A DNA stretch of 15,489 bases from Acidobacteriaceae bacterium (GCA_025462785.1 JAOAPG010000448.1:1-15489); one strand, 5' to 3'. Positions 1 to 7,338 are shown, counted from the stretch's first letter. A program made the numbers and translations. Notes: generated by a model not told the origin, from the sequence alone.

Positions 1-43
1 CGGTTTAGCAAACCGCCGCCTTCAGCCACTCGGCCACCTCTCC
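1..43 (-). tRNA. tRNA-Ser (anticodon GCU), 5' part, cut by window edge
   Basis: The minus strand from 43 downward reads GGAGAGGTGGCCGAGTGGCT and continues into an anticodon arm. This is the class II tRNA-Ser 5' half: a 7-base acceptor strand, then a D arm. The loop TTGCTAA is closed by a GGT/ACC stem, giving anticodon GCU (plus-strand AGC at 7-9), which decodes AGC/AGU serine codons. The variable arm, T arm and 3' acceptor strand lie outside the window. The 5' end is placed at the first G of the acceptor strand. Confidence 0.93.
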
Positions 44-480
44 GGCGTGCGTTTTCAGTAGCTTACCGCAGAACCACGCATACCTCGTTCGCGAACTGTG
101 AGTTTCGAAAAATGAGGCGGTAAAAACATCTCCGCTTTTTGCTACGCGATCGCTGCTGGGTCGAAGTCGCTGCCAAATGCAATTGGTAGCTGCAACTGAT
201 CTCTTTGCCGTCAATTCCTGGATCCGCAATTGAAACCTTTCACAAATATCGAGGACGATCCAACAAAGAGTTCTGACCTAGCGCTCCGGGTGACGTACGG
301 CTTCGAGTGGCGCAAGATTGTGGCAGCACTTTGTGGGCAGCACTTTGTGGGCAGCACTTTGTTTTGATCTTGGAGTGCATAGAGGTTCGAGGCGATACCG
401 CCAAAACATGTGCCATCCATGGCGCACGCGGACGGCCTCGGGCGGCTTGCGCGGTCTTCGGAAGATCCACAGTCCGTGTG
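44..480. other. Intergenic stretch without a convincing gene
   Basis: About 440 bases lie between the tRNA 5' end and the end of the DUF5666-like gene. The open frames here are short, mutually overlapping, and lack signal peptides, recognisable domains or good ribosome binding sites. The tRNA-Ser promoter must lie just above 43, but I see no clear -35/-10 pair. A perfect 10-base palindrome, GTTCGCGAAC, sits at 87-96. A short tandem repeat occupies 320-360. No terminator-like hairpin with a T run is evident for the copper operon that ends at 481. Confidence 0.6.
320..360. repeat. Three-copy 14-base tandem repeat
   Basis: The unit GTGGGCAGCACTTT occurs at 333-346 and 347-360. A copy one G shorter, GTGGCAGCACTTT, sits at 320-332. 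The copies abut with no spacer, so this is a microsatellite-like tandem repeat and not a CRISPR. The unit length is not a multiple of three, and no credible reading frame runs through it. The function is unknown. It may be part of an interspersed intergenic element, which the window alone cannot show. Confidence 0.85.
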
Positions 481-807
481 TTAGAAAGCTGAGGGTTGAT
501 GGGACGCACGAGCCGTAGCGCCGAAGCGCACATGGGTCGCCATCAGTTTATCGTTCATCTTCGCTGCGTGAATGACCACCCGCTCGCCGAGTTTAAGATC
601 TTTCATCGAGGCCGCTGCGCCGCTCTTTTCGTACCTTGTGTCTGGCATTGTGTAAACCGTGACAGGCTCCTTGGCTTGTGTTCGTACCGTGATCGAGTCA
701 CTCGTCATGGCGGTCACCGTTCCCATAACGTGTTGCTCGTTACCATGAGCAAACGTACTCCCGGTAGCAAACGCAATCATTGCGAGCAATAGAATGATTT
801 GTTTCAT
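481..807 (-). CDS. Small secreted DUF5666-like (OB-fold-like) protein, last gene of copper cluster
   Basis: This is a 108-residue protein. Its N-terminal signal peptide is MKQIILLLAMIAFATG followed by a STFAH cleavage region. The mature part, about residues 24-95, alternates short beta-like segments (VMGTVTAMTSDSITVRT, LGERVVIHA, ATHVRFG). This resembles the DUF5666/OB-fold periplasmic modules often found beside metal-resistance genes. The start is supported by AAAGGA seven bases upstream of the ATG. It follows the cytochrome c gene by 11 bases and is probably cotranscribed with it. A role in periplasmic metal handling, somewhat like CusF, is an inference from context. There are few Met residues, and the CusF copper-site pattern cannot be assigned with confidence. 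Confidence 0.8.
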   Translation of the reverse strand: MKQIILLLAMIAFATGSTFAHGNEQHVMGTVTAMTSDSITVRTQAKEPVTVYTMPDTRYEKSGAAASMKDLKLGERVVIHAAKMNDKLMATHVRFGATARASHQPSAF

Positions 808-818
808 CGTGTTTTCCT

Positions 819-1418
819 TTAGTGGTGTACGTTCTTCTTCTCTGGGGTTTTGCCTTCGTTTAAGAACTGCTGTTCTTCCTCATCTTCCTCGCGATCCGCC
901 GCACTCTTAGGGTTGAATTGCTCCATCTCTTTTATTTCTTGGGGAGCCATTTGAGGCAGGTGTCGGATAAAGAGAACCAGCTTCCAACTATCGTCGTCCT
1001 TGCCGGGCTCGCCCCATGCAGGCATTCCCGTAAGACGAATTCCGTTGTGGATGATGTAGTAGATCTCGCCATCCGTGAGGTTCTGTGTTTCAGACAGCCG
1101 CATGTCCGGCGCTTTCGGATAAAGATTCCGGCCAATTTCCGTTTTCCCGCTGCCATCATTGGCATGGCATGACGCGCAATGATCGGCAAAGTGGGAACGC
1201 GCCGCGCTCAGAACCTCAGGCGTCGACACGAACGGATTCTTCGCGTTTCGCTCCGAGGCGGGGATGGATAATTTGCGGACGACATCGGCGACATCGGTTT
1301 CCAATGGAGACGGGTTGTCCCGGGCACTCAAGCCTCCTCGGATGGTCGTCCATCCAAAAATCGCACCGGTAGTGAATCCCGCCACAACCAAAAGCCAAAC
1401 CACGGTCCGCAGTCTCAT
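819..1418 (-). CDS. Membrane-anchored class I cytochrome c
   Basis: This 199-residue protein has one N-terminal hydrophobic segment (about residues 5-23, VVWLLVVAGFTTGAIFGW), which is a signal anchor placing the rest in the periplasm. The haem-binding motif CASCH is at 81-85. A likely axial Met ligand lies in TGMPAWG (Met132), and helices after it complete a mono-haem class I fold (about 65-155). The tail, about 160-199, is very acidic and then basic (EEDEEEQQ). A strong GGAGAG lies eight bases before the ATG. The gene starts four bases after the TolC gene ends, so the two are translationally close. It probably passes electrons to or from the neighbouring multicopper oxidase or a respiratory chain; that partnership is inferred. 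Confidence 0.9.
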   Translation of the reverse strand: MRLRTVVWLLVVAGFTTGAIFGWTTIRGGLSARDNPSPLETDVADVVRKLSIPASERNAKNPFVSTPEVLSAARSHFADHCASCHANDGSGKTEIGRNLYPKAPDMRLSETQNLTDGEIYYIIHNGIRLTGMPAWGEPGKDDDSWKLVLFIRHLPQMAPQEIKEMEQFNPKSAADREEDEEEQQFLNEGKTPEKKNVHH

Positions 1419-1422
1419 GCGT

Positions 1423-2841
1423 TCATCTCTCCGTTGAGACTGCGCTCGATTGAAATGGAACGTTCATTTCCCGCACGGGCCGGTCTATTTCTCCAGGCTG
1501 AGATGGAGCTTCGAGCCCGTCCGCCAAAAGGTACGATTGGAGCGCTACTGAGCTGGTCGCGAAACTCTCGAGCGCATTGATATAAGCAACTTGGTGTTGC
1601 ATCAGTGTGCGCTGCGCGATCAATACTTGAGGATAAGCAACTGCCATCTCCTGATACCGCTTGCTGTACATTTCGTAGGCTTTCTGAGCTCGCGGAATCA
1701 TCTGGTTCTTGTATCGAGCGGCGGCGGTCTGTGAAGATGCATAACTCTGGACCACGCTGGCCGCCCGCTCCCGCAACGAAAGCTTCACTCGCTCCACTTC
1801 TCGCTGAGCCCGTTCCAAGTCTGCCTTCGATGTAGCGATATTGCCTTGGTTGCGGTTGAAAATCGGGATCTGAACACCAACATCGGCGAATCCCTGCAAT
1901 CCGACTGGACGGCCCGAAGCTTCTGACAATTCGCGGTTCTGCTCCATGCCCCCACGGAATTGCAAGTCGGGGATTGGTTCACGCTGCGCTCGCGCGAGAC
2001 CTGCCTCGGCCTTCTTTACTCCAAGTTCTGCGATTTTAACGGCTGGGCTTTCATTTACGATCTTGTCTACGAGGTCGTCCGCGTTAACCGATGGTGTGTC
2101 TTCCAAGTTCCCTTCCAAGTGCATCACGTGAAGTTTGGGATTGCCAACGACCGCCGCAAGTTGGTTCCAGACGCTCTGCTGATTCTGTTCGGCCATCGCC
2201 ACTGCAAGCTCGGCCTGCTCGGCTTCGACTTCTGCTTCCAGAACATCGGGAGCATCAGCCTGACCGACGTTCGCAAGTTGGTGAGAGGTCTCAACTGCAT
2301 CCTTGGCTAAGTTGCTTAGATTATGTTTCAGCTCCAGCACCTGCTGTGCCGCGAGCGCTCTGACATACGACATTTTGACGTTTGTGATTACGCGCAACTT
2401 TTGCTCGTCGGCTTCGGTTTCAGCCTGCTTCTTCTCTTGCTCGAAAATATTTTGATTCAACCGAAGTTTCCCCCCAGTCACAATATTTTGTTGGACGAAA
2501 AAGCCCTGCTCCCCGCCGCGGAACGAGCCTCCACGGATTTGTTCGCCTTGATATCCGACCGTAGGGTTGGGATACAAGCCGGATTGTCGTGCCCGCCCTT
2601 CGGCGGCACGAATATTGGCGCTTGCCTGAGTGAATGTCGGATTGTTCTGCAATGCCATTTGTTGCAGTTCTTCCAGGGTGATCGTTTTCTGATCGGACGC
2701 TGGCATTTGCGCGTAGCCAGGAATACTGATCAGGAACAGAGCGCTCGAAAATCCAAGAACAAATCGGGTTACTGCATAATTTAGCGATCTTCGTTCGCTC
2801 CTTACCTGAGTGAACTTCGCCGGCAATATTAGATTATTCAT
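1423..2841 (-). CDS. TolC-family outer membrane efflux protein (CusC/CzcC-like)
   Basis: This 472-residue protein has a long N-terminus containing a signal-peptide core (VLGFSSALFLISIPGYAQ, about residues 28-45). The motif ITLEELQQMALQNNPTF then opens the first TolC repeat. Two repeats of long Ala/Gln/Glu-rich helices follow, each with the family's PNP/PDL strand signature (YPNPTVGYQGEQ near 96-107 and PIPDLQFRGG near 288-297). The size is normal for an outer-membrane factor. The ATG overlaps the oxidase stop codon by four bases (ATGA), a sign of coupled translation. No RND pump or membrane-fusion gene lies in the window, so the inner-membrane partner must be encoded elsewhere, or the channel serves the oxidase cluster alone. 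Metal specificity is inferred from the neighbours. Confidence 0.92.
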   Translation of the reverse strand: MNNLILPAKFTQVRSERRSLNYAVTRFVLGFSSALFLISIPGYAQMPASDQKTITLEELQQMALQNNPTFTQASANIRAAEGRARQSGLYPNPTVGYQGEQIRGGSFRGGEQGFFVQQNIVTGGKLRLNQNIFEQEKKQAETEADEQKLRVITNVKMSYVRALAAQQVLELKHNLSNLAKDAVETSHQLANVGQADAPDVLEAEVEAEQAELAVAMAEQNQQSVWNQLAAVVGNPKLHVMHLEGNLEDTPSVNADDLVDKIVNESPAVKIAELGVKKAEAGLARAQREPIPDLQFRGGMEQNRELSEASGRPVGLQGFADVGVQIPIFNRNQGNIATSKADLERAQREVERVKLSLRERAASVVQSYASSQTAAARYKNQMIPRAQKAYEMYSKRYQEMAVAYPQVLIAQRTLMQHQVAYINALESFATSSVALQSYLLADGLEAPSQPGEIDRPVREMNVPFQSSAVSTER

Positions 2842-4325
2842 CGGTTGTGTTCCATCCCAGGCATAGGTTTGGTGCCACTTTCTCTGCGTCGAAGCTCCAT
2901 AATGTGGTCGTATTTGTCGGGAGGCAGGACGCGAACGAACGTCATCATCCCTGCCATGAAGCCGCTCCAGCCCGGTCGCAGGGCATAGTTCTCCGGCTTA
3001 TCGACCATCTCATCCATTGCCATCATCGGACCTTCCATGAACGCGTCTTGAGGGAACCCTGGAACAGAATTTGCGTTCTCGCTCACGTCTGGCCTGCCCA
3101 TCTGCATTCCTTGTGGATGCTGTACGCCGGGAATGTCTCGATGCTGCATCGCACTGTCGGCCTTGAGCGGCGTGTTCAACATCCGTTGTTCGAAAGTTGA
3201 ACCGACACCCATTCCGCGACCTAGACTCGGACCGTTTTCCTCGGAAACGGCACTTCCTCCCTTTAGCATCCCCATGCCTCGCTCCATATCGAGACCAGCG
3301 GGCATTCCATTCCGCCGTGTCATCGGGCCGACACTCGAAGACATCTGGTTCATCATGTGGTGAGGAAGATGGCAGTGCAGCATCCAATCACCCGGATTGT
3401 TGGCGACAAACTCGATGTCGCGGGATTGCGCGACTCCAACCAGGACAGTATTGCCGGGTCCCCAAGTTGCCTCGGGCTGGCGGCCTCCTTCAGTTCCCGT
3501 AACTATAAATTGATGCCCGTGAAGGTGGATCGGATGGTGATCCATCCCCAAATTGATAAGACGGATGCGGACGCGTTCCCCGTGACGCACAATCAGTGGA
3601 GTAGTGGCCGGACCAGATTTTCCGTTGAAGGTGAGCCAATTGAACTCCATGTTCATGGAGTTGGGGACGGTTATGTTGGGTAAGATCGCGTACTCTTGCA
3701 GAATGATTGCGAAGTCTTTATCGGCACGCGGCTTGTATGGTTCCTTGGGATGCATGATGAAGGCGCCGATCATCCCCATCATTTCTTGCATCGCCATATG
3801 GGAGTGGTAGAAGTAAGTGCCTTCCTGGTTCAGCGTGAACTCGTAGACGAACCGGCCACCCGGTGCGATCGGGTCTTGGCTTGATCCGGGCGCGCCGTCC
3901 ATTTCATTCGGAATTTCAAACCCGTGCCAATGCATGGAAGTCGCTTCGGGCAGATGGTTATCCACGATGATTCGCACTCGATCGCCCCTCGTAATTTGAA
4001 TGGTCGGCCCTGGAGCTCTGCCGTTATACCCCCAAAGATCGACGACTCGGCCGGGAACAATTTCTTGTTTTACGGGTTCGGCGATGAGATGGAACTCCTT
4101 GACGTTTCCGTCCATGCGAAACGGAAGGTCGGGTGTGTCTGGCGTCTGAACAGGAATGGGAATGCCATGTTCATGGCCCGTCCCTTCAGCTTCTCTCTTC
4201 CTTCTGGTCGTCATTCCTTCCCTGCCATGAGACATATTCATCTCCTGGGCAGAGAGCATTTCAGCGGAGGCGAATAGTCCCGCTCCCGCAAGAAGGTTCT
4301 GCAAGAACCCACGCCTGCTACTCAT
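2838..4325 (-). CDS. Tat-exported two-cupredoxin multicopper oxidase with Met-rich C-terminal extension
   Basis: The 495-residue product begins MSSRRGFLQ, a twin-arginine signal. AAAGGGAG lies seven bases before the ATG at 4325; a TTG 18 bases upstream in the same frame has no such support. All four copper motifs are present: HWHG (132-135), HSH (174-176), HPIHLHGH (264-271) and HCHLPHHMMNQM (317-328). The last supplies the type 1 ligands Cys318, His323 and axial Met328. The motifs sit in two cupredoxin domains (about 60-330) with no obvious middle domain. About 165 residues rich in Met and Gly follow the last copper motif and end in a conserved-looking FMAGMMTFVRVLPPDKYD segment. The protein probably oxidises Cu(I) or another small substrate in the periplasm. 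It resembles copper-resistance (CopA/CueO-type) oxidases, but substrate identity is not proven. Confidence 0.93.
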   Translation of the reverse strand: MSSRRGFLQNLLAGAGLFASAEMLSAQEMNMSHGREGMTTRRKREAEGTGHEHGIPIPVQTPDTPDLPFRMDGNVKEFHLIAEPVKQEIVPGRVVDLWGYNGRAPGPTIQITRGDRVRIIVDNHLPEATSMHWHGFEIPNEMDGAPGSSQDPIAPGGRFVYEFTLNQEGTYFYHSHMAMQEMMGMIGAFIMHPKEPYKPRADKDFAIILQEYAILPNITVPNSMNMEFNWLTFNGKSGPATTPLIVRHGERVRIRLINLGMDHHPIHLHGHQFIVTGTEGGRQPEATWGPGNTVLVGVAQSRDIEFVANNPGDWMLHCHLPHHMMNQMSSSVGPMTRRNGMPAGLDMERGMGMLKGGSAVSEENGPSLGRGMGVGSTFEQRMLNTPLKADSAMQHRDIPGVQHPQGMQMGRPDVSENANSVPGFPQDAFMEGPMMAMDEMVDKPENYALRPGWSGFMAGMMTFVRVLPPDKYDHIMELRRRESGTKPMPGMEHNR

Positions 4326-4332
4326 TCGTTTT

Positions 4333-4340
4333 CTCCCTTT
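4333..4340 (-). promoter_or_regulatory. Ribosome binding site fixing the oxidase start
   Basis: The minus strand reads AAAGGGAG, seven bases before the ATG at 4325. It selects this Met over the in-frame TTG at 4343, which overlaps the same site and would leave six extra residues in front of the Tat motif. Confidence 0.75.
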
Positions 4341-4446
4341 CAAGATTGCTTTTCAAAAGGTTGATAGCTGACGACGTATGGTGAAGATAGACACACGCGA
4401 ACGTGCACGGACGTCGTCTCTTGGAACTACTCGGCTAATGGGTCTT

Positions 4447-4890
4447 TCAGATACGAAGGGGAGGCGAGGCAGGGCTGGAAGTAATAATCGGAGAAGAAGC
4501 GTTGCGAAGCAGATGCTGCTCGCCTTCATACGCTGATACGAGATCGTGAGAGGCGGCGGGCGTAAGCGCACCGACATTGGCAAGTCCGGTCGGTACATCG
4601 AGACAGAAGGAGCCTTCCTTGATCGCCTGAATTTCGACCAACGTAGTGCAATCAGCGTTCAGGCTATCCCATGAATTGGGCGGACAGTCCGAGCAACGAA
4701 GGCCGTGATGAGTAGTATGGATATGGTGGCTGATGCTCATCGGGCTTGCGTGCGATTCCATGTGGTGATGGACCACAGCAGTTTCTGCAGGAGCGGATGA
4801 CGCGCAATAGGCTGCGCACACCGAAGTAGCAGAGGAATTGGCTCCCGAGAGCAGCAAGACCAGAAGCGAGACTAGGAGCCTAGATCGCAT
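4447..4890 (-). CDS. Secreted His/Cys/Met-rich, probably metal-binding protein
   Basis: This is a 147-residue product starting MRSRLLVSLLVLLLSG, a classical signal peptide with likely cleavage after residues 20-26. The mature N-terminus is crowded with potential metal ligands: HHHMESH at 41-47, Met51, His55, 56 and 58, His61-62, and a CSDC pair at 66-69, with more Cys at 81 and 96. The C-terminal third is low-complexity Ser/Pro/Ala. I know no named family for it. The frame stays open to 5052, but the upstream part has no signal peptide and reads like non-coding sequence, so the ATG at 4890 is preferred. It ends 121 bases before the oxidase start. Its position and composition suggest a periplasmic copper-binding role linked to the oxidase operon. 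Confidence 0.75.
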   Translation of the reverse strand: MRSRLLVSLLVLLLSGANSSATSVCAAYCASSAPAETAVVHHHMESHASPMSISHHIHTTHHGLRCSDCPPNSWDSLNADCTTLVEIQAIKEGSFCLDVPTGLANVGALTPAASHDLVSAYEGEQHLLRNASSPIITSSPASPPLRI

Positions 4891-5204
4891 GAAGCTTTGA
4901 GAATACACCTGCAATACTTGCTGTACAAGGTGAACAGAATGGTTAGATTGCACTCGGTCTCGCCAGAGCGTCGAAAAACCGTGGGGACAACGCTCAGCCC
5001 CGAATGCTTCGGCTGTCTGTGTGTGCTGCCGTCTAGGAGAAAGCCAAAGCAATTTCTCTCATTCAATCTTTAGTATCTGCACTCTTGTCATCTTCGAGTA
5101 ACGCTCTGCTGGTTGTTACCATTTTGCTTGTAGCAGACTGCCTTAAGGTTTAACTCTCCCGAGTCTGTCGCGACGCAGCTTTTATTTATCGTCTTGCGAT
5201 CCCC
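4891..5204. other. Divergent intergenic region
   Basis: These 314 bases separate the minus-strand copper cluster from the plus-strand metallopeptidase gene and must hold promoters for both directions. Besides the candidate promoter at 4900-4928 there are small perfect palindromes: CCTTAAGG at 5141-5148 and GTCGCGAC at 5167-5174. I see no clear promoter or strong ribosome binding site for the plus-strand gene, and no small gene with support. Confidence 0.5.
4900..4928 (-). promoter_or_regulatory. Candidate sigma-70-type promoter for the His-rich gene
   Basis: On the minus strand TTGTAC (4928-4923) and TATTCT (4905-4900) are separated by exactly 17 bases. They match the -35 and -10 consensus at about 3 and 4 of 6 positions. 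The predicted start of transcription would fall only a few bases before the ATG at 4890. The -35 overlaps the inverted repeat CTTG-N5-CAAG (4917-4929), which could be an operator half-site pair for a metal regulator. Both readings are tentative. Confidence 0.3.
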
Positions 5205-6212
5205 ATGCAGGAAACTGAGCAATCTCGATTGGTTTTACAAGACCCTTTGGCGAGACGCATTAGTGATCTAGGTCTCACCATTGAAGGCTCGGCGTTGCAG
5301 CGTTTCGTACAGCAGCTTTACCGCGAGCTCGAACGGAAGCGATTGATGAAGTTTCGTCCGCCGTGCTATTTGAGCGACGAATGGGGCTGCCCTTCCGGCG
5401 AACCGGTAATCGGTATTCCTTTTTATCTGGCGAATGCTGAACTGGCGTCGCTCGAGAAAGAAATGAATGATCTGGAGGATGCGCGCGAGATCATGATGTA
5501 CCTGCGACACGAAGCCGGGCATGCGTTCAACTACGCATACAAGTTGCACAAGACACCGGAATGGAAACAGCTATTTGGTTCCTTCCGCCGGCCGTATCGC
5601 GATTATTACCGTCCAGTTCCCTTCTCAAAAAACTTTGAGCGTCACATGGCGGGTTGGTATGCGCAAAAGCATCCTGACGAAGACTTTGCGGAAACGTTTG
5701 CCGTGTGGCTCACCCCGCGTTCTGCCTGGAAGAAAAAATATCGGGGCTGGGGCGCGATGGCAAAACTGCGCTACATGGATCGGATTGGCCGACAATTGAG
5801 CAATACGGAACCATTGCGACGGCGCGGACATCCAGACATTACTGTTGATGACATGGAAACCACGGTCGCTGAGTTCTATCAGAGGTCCACGGAACAGGTT
5901 CCGATTGTAGATTTAGCGCTCGACGCCGATTTGGCAGATATTTTCAATGCCTCCAAACGGCGCAAAGGGGCCGTAGCGGCTAACACTTTTCTGCAGGCTC
6001 GCCGCAAGTTAGTGGTCGACAAAATTGCGTATTGGACCGGCGTGCAGCGTCCTTTGATTAAGCGCCTGGTGGAGGTCATCGAGAAGAGACTCGGCGAATT
6101 ATGCCTTGTTGCCGATCTAAGCCGCGAGTCAGAACACCTCACAAACATCACCGCGTATGCGACAGCACTGGCAATGACTTCAATGGCCCGCGGAAAGTTT
6201 GTTCATCCATGA
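5205..6212 (+). CDS. Putative zinc metallopeptidase (HEAGH ... ED-AE gluzincin type)
   Basis: This 335-residue protein has no signal peptide or membrane segment, so it is probably cytosolic. The zinc motif HEAGH is at 102-106, preceded by a helix (REIMMYLR). A second conserved block, HPDEDFAETFAVWL (about 156-169), offers Glu163 as third ligand. The HE.GH plus HP-ED-AETfA layout resembles the 'putative zinc-binding metallopeptidase' group (Peptidase_Mx-like), but without its N-terminal zinc ribbon. The C-terminal third (about 215-330) is helical and unassigned. It is followed after 34 bases by an ATP-grasp ligase gene on the same strand. This suggests a shared pathway in which one enzyme makes and the other cuts an amide bond. 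The substrate is unknown. The ribosome binding site at the ATG is weak. Confidence 0.82.
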   Translation: MQETEQSRLVLQDPLARRISDLGLTIEGSALQRFVQQLYRELERKRLMKFRPPCYLSDEWGCPSGEPVIGIPFYLANAELASLEKEMNDLEDAREIMMYLRHEAGHAFNYAYKLHKTPEWKQLFGSFRRPYRDYYRPVPFSKNFERHMAGWYAQKHPDEDFAETFAVWLTPRSAWKKKYRGWGAMAKLRYMDRIGRQLSNTEPLRRRGHPDITVDDMETTVAEFYQRSTEQVPIVDLALDADLADIFNASKRRKGAVAANTFLQARRKLVVDKIAYWTGVQRPLIKRLVEVIEKRLGELCLVADLSRESEHLTNITAYATALAMTSMARGKFVHP

Positions 6213-6246
6213 CTATTTTGTCGATGAGCGGCGATGAAAGGAAATC

Positions 6247-7338
6247 GTGGTGACGGCCATGAACACTAAAAAGCTAAAGATCGCTATTCTCTATGACGTT
6301 TGGGAGGACGAGGTAGCGACAGCTGAAGTGGTGGAAGAGAAGCCGCTTACTCGCGCTCGGAAGACCAAGGGAAAGACCAGAAAAGAGAAAGAAGATCGAG
6401 AAGAGATTTTCGAGGCGCTCGAAAAGCTGGATCATCATCCTTTTTATCAAGTGTTAGACGGCAGCACGAAGTGTCTTCGTTCACTCGAAGATTGTGGCGC
6501 GGATCTGGTTTTTAATTTGACAGAATCTTTCGCTGGCGACGACACGAAGGAAATGAACATCGCTGCCTACATGGACCTCTTGCAATTACCTTATACGGGT
6601 GCCGGACCACACGCACATTTTCTAGCACAAGATAAAGGTACTGCGAAAAAGATGTTCGCGTTTCATGGCATCCGCACACCTTATTTTGCAACTTCCTACC
6701 GGGGCAAGATCGACCATGCCCATGACATCGCTTTCCCCTTAATTGTGAAACCTATATGGGAAGACGGGTCGATCGGAATCAATGCAGATGCCGTCGTGCA
6801 TAGCATTAAAGAATTGATGGAACGTATTGAATACATTCAGGATGAATTCGATTCCCCGGCGCTGATCGAGGAATACATTGAAGGGCGCGAGATCTACGCG
6901 GCCATTTTGGGTAGCTATGAGAATACCGAAACTTTGCCCCTGGTGGAGCTTGATTTATCCCGGCTGCCCAAGGGCACTCCGAAAATCGCGAGCTATGATG
7001 TGAAGTTTGAAAAAGATACTCAGGCACATAAGCTAACGAAATCCAATCTCGCCGAAAATCTTGACGAAGACACAATCGAGCGCTTGACAGACACTGCGCT
7101 CGGGGCCTACCGGGCAGTGAAGCTACGAGATTATGGTCGCATTGATATGCGGCTGTCGGAAAAGGGTGAAGTATACGTGATTGAAGCGAATCCAAATCCA
7201 TGGCTTTCGAGCAAGCATGAATTCGCAATGGCAGGCAAAGCGTCTGGCCGTTCTTACACCCAGCTGATTGGCGAAATTATCGAATTGGCAATGGCGCGAT
7301 ACGACATGAAATCCCGAGCGGAAGCTACACTGGCCTGA
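6247..7338 (+). CDS. ATP-grasp ligase, D-alanine--D-alanine ligase-like
   Basis: The 363-residue product has the three ATP-grasp parts in order. The N-terminal domain (KIAILYDV, DLVFNL, LLQLPYTGAG) contains a highly charged Lys/Arg/Glu insertion at about 34-52. The central nucleotide-binding part has Lys130, Lys168 in VKPIWEDGSIGI, and the EEYIEGREIY block. The C-terminal part has the metal ligands Asp300, Glu313 and Asn315 in IDMRL...VIEANPNPW. In D-Ala-D-Ala ligases the corresponding enzyme activates a carboxylate as acyl phosphate and joins it to an amine. The VFNLTE and NPNPW variants differ from housekeeping Ddl, so I infer a different substrate. GTG at 6247 (or 6250) is preceded by AAAGGA; ATG at 6259 is a possible alternative start. 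It probably forms an operon with the preceding metallopeptidase. Confidence 0.88.
   Translation: MVTAMNTKKLKIAILYDVWEDEVATAEVVEEKPLTRARKTKGKTRKEKEDREEIFEALEKLDHHPFYQVLDGSTKCLRSLEDCGADLVFNLTESFAGDDTKEMNIAAYMDLLQLPYTGAGPHAHFLAQDKGTAKKMFAFHGIRTPYFATSYRGKIDHAHDIAFPLIVKPIWEDGSIGINADAVVHSIKELMERIEYIQDEFDSPALIEEYIEGREIYAAILGSYENTETLPLVELDLSRLPKGTPKIASYDVKFEKDTQAHKLTKSNLAENLDEDTIERLTDTALGAYRAVKLRDYGRIDMRLSEKGEVYVIEANPNPWLSSKHEFAMAGKASGRSYTQLIGEIIELAMARYDMKSRAEATLA

Noticed and set aside
5..229. Minus-strand open frame ending in AGEVAEWLKAAVC
   Set aside because: Its end is simply the translated tRNA-Ser 5' half, a well-known spurious peptide, and the rest has no domain or ribosome binding site.
320..360. 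Possible CRISPR array
   Set aside because: The repeats abut without spacers and are only 13-14 bases long; no cas genes are present.
240..533. Minus-strand 97-codon frame across the tandem repeat
   Set aside because: It overlaps the end of the DUF5666-like gene, has repeat-derived composition, and overlaps other equally weak frames; nothing suggests coding.
2323..2784. Plus-strand 153-codon frame opposite the TolC gene
   Set aside because: It is an antisense shadow of a well-supported outer-membrane factor; its hydrophobic run reflects complementary codons.
4891..5052. N-terminal extension of the His-rich protein to 5052
   Set aside because: The extension places 54 hydrophilic residues ahead of an obvious signal peptide; the ATG at 4890 explains the protein better.
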